Source of the DNA: Dyadobacter tibetensis Y620-1
GTDB taxonomy: Bacteria; Bacteroidota; Bacteroidia; Cytophagales; Spirosomataceae
Reading direction: 5' to 3'
Length of the DNA: 64,000 nt
Assembly (NCBI RefSeq): GCF_000566685.1
Contig: NZ_AZQN01000010.1
Span: forward strand, 1 to 64,000
Positions within the stretch are counted from its first letter, which is position 1. Every line of letters starts with the position of its first letter. This document shows positions 57,474 through 64,000 of the stretch, piece after piece. The position numbers were made by a program, and so were the translations under genes. The notes under the pieces are model-generated. The model saw only the letters and a program-made list of their open reading frames with translations. It was not told where the DNA came from and ran no database searches.

Positions 57474-57866
57474 GTGAAAACAAAAAAGCTTATTAATCAG
57501 GCCATTACTATACTGATGTCTGCCATGGTTCTCATGGTAGCTGCAGGTAGATCATGGCCTGTGACAGAGCCTGGAATTGTTTCTGGAAGTTATACATCCA
57601 GCCTGGTAGCGCATACGGATAAGGCGTCTTCTGAAGATGCCTTGCCTTCTGGTACCGACGTTGTGGTACGCGCCTTGTCTTTGAATGCGGTGATAACCCC
57701 ATCGCTCTCCTTTGACTTTTTACAATATTTACACCTGCTTCCCACACAATTATGGCAGATGTTGGGAAGTATTGCCTATCTCCTGGCCCCGGAACAGGGA
57801 GCCGATCCAATCCGCAATACCTTTTGTCGAATCTTTGGGGTCAGTATTGTTACCAATGCCCCTTAG
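57474..57866 (+). CDS. Hypothetical exported protein upstream of secDF
   Basis: This 130-residue frame starts at a GTG. It opens with a basic stretch and a hydrophobic run (MKTKKLINQAITILMSAMVLMVAAG) that looks like a signal peptide or anchor. A polar middle part follows, then an aromatic and Leu-rich end (FDFLQYLHLLPTQLWQMLGSIAYLL). I do not recognise a family. It precedes secDF by 92 bases on the same strand. The N-terminus looks real, but codon evidence is modest. Confidence 0.55.
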   Translation: MKTKKLINQAITILMSAMVLMVAAGRSWPVTEPGIVSGSYTSSLVAHTDKASSEDALPSGTDVVVRALSLNAVITPSLSFDFLQYLHLLPTQLWQMLGSIAYLLAPEQGADPIRNTFCRIFGVSIVTNAP

Positions 57867-57958
57867 CCTCTCTGAGAATCCTTTTATGATATAGTCCAGA
57901 GGTATTCTATGGACTCCTCCATTCATTGTATTGCATTTAATAAAAAGTAAAAGAAAAG

Positions 57959-60913
57959 ATGACGAATAAAAAAGGAATAATAGGCCTGAGCATAGTCCTG
58001 GCCATTATCAGCATTTATTATCTCTCGTTCACATTTGTGTCCAGAAATATTAAAAGCAAAGCGCAAGCCTATGCAACGGCAGCAGATGGCACGGTAGACA
58101 TTACCAAAAAACAACAGTATATAGACTCGCTTTGGCGCCAGGAGGTATATCTGGGGCAGACTTTGCAAGAAGTAATGGAACGCGAGCTTACCCTAGGTCT
58201 CGACCTTCAGGGTGGGATGCATGTAGTGCTTGAAGTATCACCGGTAGATATTCTAAAAGGACTTGCAGGAGGAAATGCTCGCTCAGCGGCTTTCCAGAAG
58301 GCCTTAAGCGATGCCAGCCAAGCTCAGAAAACAAGCACTAGTTCATTTGTTGATCTCTTTGTTAAAGCTTATAAGTCGGCTTCACCTAATACCAGCCTTG
58401 CCTCAGTATTTGCTACTAGTGCTAACCGGGAGAAAATAAATAGCAGTTCTTCGGAGTCAGAAGTAGTTAAAATGCTGAATGTGGAAGTCGATGGGGCTAT
58501 TGACCGAGCCTTCCAGATTACCCAAGCCCGTATCGATAAATTTGGAGTTACTAACCCCAATATTCAGCGTTTGCCTAATACCAACCGCATTTTGGTAGAA
58601 CTTCCTGGAGTAGAGAATCCGGAGCGTGTACGTCGTTTGCTTTCCGGGGCTGCTAAATTAGAATTTTGTGAAGTTTATCTCACCAACGAAATTATGCCGG
58701 CCTTAGAAGGCTTAGGTGCCTACCTGGAGCGTGAAGAAGCGAAAGAGAAATCTACAGCTCCTCAAACCAGCAGCCAAGCCGACACCAGCAAAAAATCTGA
58801 TGCTACGGGTCTGGCAGCTCAGTTGGCTCAGAAAGCCGACTCTACACAGTCGGACAGCGCCCAAGCCGCTGCTCAAAGCAGTGCATTGACTAGCTTATTC
58901 GTACCCATGCCTCAAGGGTTGGGCGTATATCTGAAGGATACTGCCCGGGCCAACCGAATCTTAAAAAGTCCGGAAGTACGTTCCCTTTTCCCTGCTGACC
59001 TGGTATTTATGTGGGACAGAAAGGGTATGGACGCCAATGATGGTCAATTGATATTGCCCTTATATTTTATTAAAAAACAAGGTGGCCAACCAGCAATGGA
59101 AGGTGATGTGATTGTGGATGCCACTCATGATTACGATGATCGTGGACGTCCTGAGGTGACAATGCGAATGAATGGCGAAGGCGCTCGTAAGTGGAAGTCG
59201 CTGACAGGCCGCAGTGTAGGCCGTCCGGTGGCGATTATTATCGATGATCTGGTGTATACGGCTCCTACCGTTCAAGGGGAAATTCCAAATGGTAATTCAA
59301 GCATTACCGGGAACTTCACCATAGAAGAGACCAAGGATATGTCCAATGTCCTGAAGGCTGGTAAGCTTCCCGCTCCTACTAATATTGTGGAAGAAGCAGT
59401 AGTAGGTTCTACACTGGGGGCAGAGGCTATTCGCGATGGTGTAATTTCTTCACTGGTAGGTCTGGTGATTGTATTGGTGTTCATGTTTGCCTACTACTCT
59501 CGTGCAGGCTGGATCGCTGATATGGCACTTCTGATCAACTTATTCTTCTTATTAGGAGTAATGGCTTCTCTGGGAGCTGTACTAACCCTATCGGGTATTG
59601 CTGGTATTGTACTGACCATCGGTATGGCTGTCGATGCCAACGTACTGATTTATGAAGGTATTAAGGCCGAATTACAGGAAGGCAAACCCTTTAAGCAGGC
59701 GGTGAACGATGGTTTTAAGAATTCTATGTCGGCTATTCTTGACTCCAATGTTACGACTTTGCTGACTGGTATCATTCTTTATACCTTCGGTACGGGACTT
59801 GTCCTGGGTTTTGCAACTACCCTGGTAATTGGTCTGGTAACCTCTCTATTCACCGCAATTTTTATTACCAGACTTTTCCTGGAAGCTCAGATAGAAAAGG
59901 GAAAAACCTTCTCTTTCTATTCCGGACTTACTAAAAACTGGTTTAAGGATAATCATTTCGATTTTATCTCCCAACGCCGTCGCTTCTATATGATATCTTC
60001 GATTATCATCGCTATCGGGATTGGGTCGTTTATCTTCAAAGGTTTTGGTCTAGGCATCGATTTCAAAGGCGGACGCTCTTATGTGGTTCGATTCGAAAAA
60101 TCTGTAGAGACGGACAAGCTTCGTGAGGCACTTAGTGAGAGCCTGGAGGGTACCCCGGAGGTAAAAACCTTTGGAGGTAATGATCAGGTTAAAATCACAA
60201 CTGCTTATTTGATCGACGACGTGTCGCCTGATGCCGATCAGAAAGCCGAAGCCAAAGTGATGGAAGGAGCTTCGAAAATGACTGGTAATAAGGCTGAAAT
60301 CGTAAGTTATAACAAGGTTGGACCTACCATGGCCTACGATACCATGATTTCGGCCATTTATGCGATTCTACTGGCACTAGCTGCCAACTTTGCCTATATC
60401 TTTATTCGATTCAAAAGACTGGCCTTTAGTTATGGTGCGCTGCTATCTCTTTTCCATGATGTGATTATTATTCTGGCTATTTATTCATTATTCAATGGAA
60501 TACTTCCTTTCTCATTAGACATTGACCAAGCGTTTATCGGGGCAATCCTGACGATGATCGGTTATTCTATGAATGATACGGTCGTGATTTATGACCGCAT
60601 CAGGGACTATATGAGCCATGATCGTGCCAAAAGTGAAAGCTTGCCTACCGTTATTAACAATGCCTTGAACAGTACCCTGAGCCGGACCGCTGTGACGGGT
60701 ATTTCGGTAATTCTGGTACTTCTGGTGTTGATTATATTCGGAGGAGAAGTCATTCGTGGATTTACTTTCTGTATGTTGCTAGGAGTTGTAGTGGGTACTT
60801 ATTCTTCACTTTTCGTGGCCGCACCAGTAGTAGTTGATTTACTTCAGCGTGAGAGAAACAAGGAGTTGACTCCAGCTACAGTTGAGGCTAGCGCCAAAAA
60901 CGCAAAGGTCTAG
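57959..60913 (+). CDS. secDF: Protein translocase subunit SecDF (fused)
   Basis: This 984-residue fusion of SecD and SecF pulls proteins across the membrane after SecA, using the proton gradient. The SecD part (about 1-640) has an N-terminal helix, the P1 start LTLGLDLQGGMHVVLEV, and an unusual Ala/Ser/Gln-rich linker at about 260-305. Next come GNSSITGNFTIEET and the membrane block with AVDANVLIYEGIKAEL. The SecF part starts near 665 (FYMISSIIIAIGI, LGIDFKGGRSYVVRFE) and ends with GYSMNDTVVIYDRIRD and the SRT...TS helix. Fused SecDF is the normal form in Bacteroidota. secA is also in this window. Confidence 0.96.
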   Translation: MTNKKGIIGLSIVLAIISIYYLSFTFVSRNIKSKAQAYATAADGTVDITKKQQYIDSLWRQEVYLGQTLQEVMERELTLGLDLQGGMHVVLEVSPVDILKGLAGGNARSAAFQKALSDASQAQKTSTSSFVDLFVKAYKSASPNTSLASVFATSANREKINSSSSESEVVKMLNVEVDGAIDRAFQITQARIDKFGVTNPNIQRLPNTNRILVELPGVENPERVRRLLSGAAKLEFCEVYLTNEIMPALEGLGAYLEREEAKEKSTAPQTSSQADTSKKSDATGLAAQLAQKADSTQSDSAQAAAQSSALTSLFVPMPQGLGVYLKDTARANRILKSPEVRSLFPADLVFMWDRKGMDANDGQLILPLYFIKKQGGQPAMEGDVIVDATHDYDDRGRPEVTMRMNGEGARKWKSLTGRSVGRPVAIIIDDLVYTAPTVQGEIPNGNSSITGNFTIEETKDMSNVLKAGKLPAPTNIVEEAVVGSTLGAEAIRDGVISSLVGLVIVLVFMFAYYSRAGWIADMALLINLFFLLGVMASLGAVLTLSGIAGIVLTIGMAVDANVLIYEGIKAELQEGKPFKQAVNDGFKNSMSAILDSNVTTLLTGIILYTFGTGLVLGFATTLVIGLVTSLFTAIFITRLFLEAQIEKGKTFSFYSGLTKNWFKDNHFDFISQRRRFYMISSIIIAIGIGSFIFKGFGLGIDFKGGRSYVVRFEKSVETDKLREALSESLEGTPEVKTFGGNDQVKITTAYLIDDVSPDADQKAEAKVMEGASKMTGNKAEIVSYNKVGPTMAYDTMISAIYAILLALAANFAYIFIRFKRLAFSYGALLSLFHDVIIILAIYSLFNGILPFSLDIDQAFIGAILTMIGYSMNDTVVIYDRIRDYMSHDRAKSESLPTVINNALNSTLSRTAVTGISVILVLLVLIIFGGEVIRGFTFCMLLGVVVGTYSSLFVAAPVVVDLLQRERNKELTPATVEASAKNAKV

Positions 60914-61041
60914 TTTATTATTTATCAAGAGAGGGAAGGCGTTTACGCTTTCCCTTTTTTTGATTCTTACTGAAAATCAGTAGCTAATCGAAAATTATAC
61001 TTTATTCAATATAGAAACAGACTATAACTAAACGAGAAAAT

Positions 61042-62496
61042 ATGGCAAGTCAACTCTGGTTTAAAAAACCCATTGAAAAATTATTACAAGAGTCCACAGG
61101 GGAGGAGAACCAACTCAAACGTTCTCTTTCATCCCTGAGCCTGGTAGCACTGGGTATTGGTGCCATCATCGGGGCGGGTCTTTTTTCCCTTACTGGTATT
61201 GCCGCTGCCGAGCACTCCGGGCCAGCGGTAACGATCTCCTTTATTGTGGCGGCCGTAGGCTGTGGTTTTGCCGGACTTTGTTATGCTGAATTCGCTTCTA
61301 TGATTCCTATTGCTGGAAGTGCCTATACCTATTCTTATGCGACAATGGGAGAATTTGTAGCCTGGATTATAGGTTGGGATTTGGTATTGGAATACGCACT
61401 GGGCGCTGCAACCGTCTCCGTTAGCTGGTCACGGTACTTATTGGAATTTTTAAGTAAGTTTGATATTCATCTTCCCACTCAGCTGGTTTCATCACCCTTT
61501 GAGGTGTTAACCCTCAGTGATGGAACTATTATCGACAATGGTATTATTAACCTGCCTGCTATCCTTATTGTATGGATGCTTTCATTACTGTTGATTCGTG
61601 GTACCGAGGGGTCTGCTTATCTGAACAACTTTCTGGTAATATTGAAAGTGGCGGTTGTGCTGATATTTATTGGCCTGGGCTGGAGTCATATCAATCCTGA
61701 AAACTATGTGCCTTATATTCCTGAGAATACTGGGAATTACGAAAATTTCGGCTGGAGTGGTATTGCTACTGGTGCTGCCGTAGTATTCTTTGCCTTTATA
61801 GGCTTTGACGCGGTTTCTACCGCTGCCCAAGAGGCTAAAAACCCTCAAAAGGGCATGCCTATTGGTATATTAGGTTCGTTAATCGTTTGCACCATCTTGT
61901 ATGTTCTTTTTGCCCATGTAATGACGGGGTTGGTTAACTACAAGGAATTTGCCAACGATGCCAAACCTGCTGCCACCGCATTTGCTGCTACAGGATATGA
62001 TAGCCTGCAAACAGGGCTGATTGTCGCAATTTTAGCCGGTTATACCTCCGTGATGCTGGTGATGCTTCTTGGACAAAGTAGAGTGTTTTACTCGATGTCT
62101 AAGGATGGCTTGCTTCCGAAATTCTTTAGTGAAATACATCCTAAGTTCAGCACTCCCTGGAAAACCAATATCTTCTTTATGCTGTTTGTAAGCATCTTCG
62201 CTGGTTTTGTTCCTGTGAGTGACCTGGGGCATATGGTGAGCATAGGAACTCTGTTTGCTTTTAGCCTAGTCTGCGTAGGGGTATGGATGCTTCGGGTGAA
62301 ACGCCCTGATCTGCCCAGGTCTTTCCGCACACCCTTGGTTCCTTTTGTTCCGCTAATGGGCATTATTGTCTGTGTCTATCTCATGTATTCCCTTCCCATT
62401 GAAAGCTGGTACCGTCTGGCAATCTGGTTGGCTCTGGGCTTAGCCATCTATTTCTTTTATGGTAAAAAGAATAGTAAGTTAGGCAAAGAGCAATAG
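61042..62496 (+). CDS. APC-family amino acid permease
   Basis: This 484-residue protein has about 12 to 14 hydrophobic segments. The first helix carries the APC glycine motif ALGIGAIIGAGLFSLTG (about 38-54), and GSAYTYSYATMGEF is the conserved third helix. AAVVFFAFIGFDAVSTAAQEAKNPQKGMP (about 250-280) is the typical cationic amino acid transporter stretch. It most resembles the CAT/YfnA-type transporters. The substrate is probably an amino acid, but which one is open. Monocistronic, closed by a very strong terminator. Confidence 0.9.
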   Translation: MASQLWFKKPIEKLLQESTGEENQLKRSLSSLSLVALGIGAIIGAGLFSLTGIAAAEHSGPAVTISFIVAAVGCGFAGLCYAEFASMIPIAGSAYTYSYATMGEFVAWIIGWDLVLEYALGAATVSVSWSRYLLEFLSKFDIHLPTQLVSSPFEVLTLSDGTIIDNGIINLPAILIVWMLSLLLIRGTEGSAYLNNFLVILKVAVVLIFIGLGWSHINPENYVPYIPENTGNYENFGWSGIATGAAVVFFAFIGFDAVSTAAQEAKNPQKGMPIGILGSLIVCTILYVLFAHVMTGLVNYKEFANDAKPAATAFAATGYDSLQTGLIVAILAGYTSVMLVMLLGQSRVFYSMSKDGLLPKFFSEIHPKFSTPWKTNIFFMLFVSIFAGFVPVSDLGHMVSIGTLFAFSLVCVGVWMLRVKRPDLPRSFRTPLVPFVPLMGIIVCVYLMYSLPIESWYRLAIWLALGLAIYFFYGKKNSKLGKEQ

Positions 62497-62511
62497 AAGA
62501 TAATTATAATA

Positions 62512-62560
62512 TTACAATGAAAATGGCCTCCCTACACCAGGGAGGCCATTTTCATTGTAA
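62512..62560. terminator. Bidirectional terminator between the permease gene and lhgO
   Basis: A 22-bp perfect stem (62512-62533 with 62539-62560) carries a 5-base loop, with A4 and T4 runs inside the stem. It separates convergent genes. Confidence 0.85.
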
Positions 62561-62626
62561 ATCCTTCAGAAATGTGATGGATAAACTACTACCCTCATAG
62601 GGTAGAAAGTACTTTCTGGATTTGTG

Positions 62627-63826
62627 CTAGAGTCTTCGGAGTACGTGCTCGGAGACTGTCTGACCTATGGAAAGCGAAGAGGTAGCGGCCGGAGAAGGGG
62701 CATTGCAGACATTGATAGAGCCCTTATTTTCCAAAATGGAAAAATCGTCAAGCAAGCCACCATCGTAGTCACAGGCCTGTGCACGTACTCCCGCGCCTCC
62801 CGGAATCAGATCATCCTGCTCTATAGAAGGGATCAGGGCCTGAAGGGCTTTGGTAAAGGCGGCTTTGGAAAAAGAGCGGTAATACTCACCCATGCCCGTG
62901 CGCCAATATTTCAGGGCTACCTTCCGAAAGCCAGGCCAGGCTAAGGATTCCATAAGTTCGCCTACATTGATATCGGTACGGGTATATCCTTCCCGCTTAA
63001 ATGCAAAGACGGCGTTAGGGCCTGCTTCTATACCTCCTTCTATCATTCGGGTGAAGTGAACGCCTAAAAAGGGGAAGTTAGGATCGGGAACCGGGTAAAT
63101 TAAGTTTTTGACCAGATAATGTTTTTCCGGTTTAATCTTATAGTATTCTCCACGGAAAGGAATGATTCTGACCTTAACTTGCTCAGGTTGGGTAAGCTGT
63201 GCGACTTTGTCCGAATAAAGCCCGGCGCAATTGACGATCAGTTTAGTCTGGATTACTTCAGCTCCCGATATAATTACCTCTGAGCTGCGGCCCTGACTTT
63301 TGATGTCTACAACCTTTTGGTTAAAGCGAATCTCTCCGCCAATGTTTTGAAAGCAAAGGGCATATTTTTCTGCTACCGTTTTATAGTCTATAATCCCGGT
63401 ATAGGGTACCCAGATTCCTTCCAAACCATTCACATAGGGCTCTCTTTCTTTAATTTCTGAGGCGCCTATCATACGGTTTTCGGTAAGCCCATTTTCCAGT
63501 CCCCTTTCGAAAAGATTTTTAAGAAGTGGGATTTCTTCAGGACGAGTAGCCACCACAATCTTACCGCAGAGGTCATAAGGGATTTCCTCTTTATTACAAA
63601 AGTCTAAGAGCATTTTGTATCCCCTGATGCAGTTGCTGGCCTTGAGGCTTCCTGGTTTATAGTAGAGACCCGAGTGAATCACCCCGCTGTTATGGCCTGT
63701 CTGATGCCGGGCTACGCCCCCTTCCTTTTCCAGAAGGAGTATTTTTAAGGCTGGTTTTTGCTCTTTAAGTCGAAGTGCAGTAGCGAGTCCTACTATTCCG
63801 CCGCCAATAATGGTGATGTCGTACAT
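62627..63826 (-). CDS. lhgO: L-2-hydroxyglutarate oxidase
   Basis: This 399-residue FAD-dependent oxidoreductase of the DAO family has the nucleotide-binding start TIIGGGIVGLATALRL (5-20). The LhgO-type HQTGHNSGVIHSGLYYKPGSLKA (about 41-63) is very characteristic, and the C-terminal ends with PGGAGVRAQACD. It oxidises L-2-hydroxyglutarate to 2-oxoglutarate, passing electrons to the quinone pool. It lies at the end of a minus-strand cluster whose upstream gene is cut off by the window edge. Confidence 0.93.
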   Translation of the reverse strand: MYDITIIGGGIVGLATALRLKEQKPALKILLLEKEGGVARHQTGHNSGVIHSGLYYKPGSLKASNCIRGYKMLLDFCNKEEIPYDLCGKIVVATRPEEIPLLKNLFERGLENGLTENRMIGASEIKEREPYVNGLEGIWVPYTGIIDYKTVAEKYALCFQNIGGEIRFNQKVVDIKSQGRSSEVIISGAEVIQTKLIVNCAGLYSDKVAQLTQPEQVKVRIIPFRGEYYKIKPEKHYLVKNLIYPVPDPNFPFLGVHFTRMIEGGIEAGPNAVFAFKREGYTRTDINVGELMESLAWPGFRKVALKYWRTGMGEYYRSFSKAAFTKALQALIPSIEQDDLIPGGAGVRAQACDYDGGLLDDFSILENKGSINVCNAPSPAATSSLSIGQTVSEHVLRRL

Positions 63827-63844
63827 ATGCTTTTTTATGCAGTT

Positions 63845-63860
63845 GAGGGATCGATCCCTC
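63845..63860. repeat. 16-bp perfect palindrome upstream of lhgO
   Basis: GAGGGATCGATCCCTC is a perfect palindrome 19 bases before the lhgO ATG. It has no T tail on either strand, so an operator or mRNA hairpin is as likely as a terminator. Confidence 0.4.
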
Positions 63861-63889
63861 GGCTAATGATTTGGGTTATATACTTGAGA

Positions 63890-64000
63890 TCAGGCAGGAA
63901 ATGATATTTTCCCCATGGTGACCCGGGGGACACCTTCTCTGAATCCAAAATGTTCTCCGTCTCCAGCCACCGCTTCGTTGGCCAGAACAGCGAATAATGC
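63890..64000 (-). CDS. C-terminal end of an unidentified protein (cut by window edge)
   Basis: The last 36 codons of a minus-strand frame are open to the window end and stop with TGA at 63890. The sequence (VLANEAVAGDGEHFGFREG, PRVTMGKISFPA) has normal protein composition and lies upstream of lhgO on the same strand. I do not recognise it; too little is visible for a family call. Confidence 0.45.
   Translation of the reverse strand, partial: ALFAVLANEAVAGDGEHFGFREGVPRVTMGKISFPA

Overview
The window reads as a chromosome segment of a Bacteroidota bacterium, most likely Cytophagales (Spirosoma/Dyadobacter-like). The support is a SusC/SusD starch locus, a PorT-type gene of the type IX secretion system (T9SS), two enzymes ending in T9SS C-terminal sorting domains, a TonB receptor paired with a DUF4249 lipoprotein, and TAnnTTTG -7 promoter boxes in place of Shine-Dalgarno-led sigma70 signals. 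I saw no phage, insertion sequence, CRISPR array or rRNA. Almost all the DNA is coding and most genes are intact.

Layout. 1-4.0 kb: tRNA-Val, porT-ubiE, an outer-membrane barrel protein, an orphan PD-(D/E)XK nuclease-like protein and a DUF6265 protein. 4.2-12.6 kb (minus strand): a long acyl-CoA dehydrogenase, a secreted glycosidase-like protein, two glycosyltransferases and a thiolase. The dehydrogenase and thiolase are not adjacent but share a palindromic GTATGC-NN-GCATAC operator. 12.8-22.4 kb: PspC, secA, psd, rhomboid, polyprenyl synthase, class IV aminotransferase, thiL and a lipoprotein. 22.5-26.7 kb (plus): cytochrome b5-like protein, GlcNAc-kinase-like protein, a two-component pair, rpmB and folK. 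26.9-31.8 kb: TonB receptor/DUF4249 pair facing uxaB across a strong bidirectional terminator. 31.9-40.2 kb (minus): lon, DUF6702, rseP, and a membrane MutS-like ATPase overlapping an ABC exporter.

40.4-53.3 kb (minus) is a complete starch utilisation locus. It holds a membrane-spanning AraC-type regulator with two extracytoplasmic starch-binding-like modules, then susC, susD, a three-module SusE/F-like lipoprotein, a neopullulanase-like GH13 enzyme and a T9SS-exported GH13 enzyme. The regulator probably senses malto-oligosaccharides outside the cytoplasm and switches on import and hydrolysis. This makes it an architectural alternative to classical SusR.

53.4-64 kb: P1-family peptidase, a small winged-helix-like protein, a TPR histidine kinase, an unknown exported protein, secDF, an APC permease, lhgO and the tail of a gene cut by the window edge. 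The points most worth checking are the membrane AraC/starch-binding regulator, the shared beta-oxidation operator with a promoter laid over it, and the MutS-like/ABC pair.
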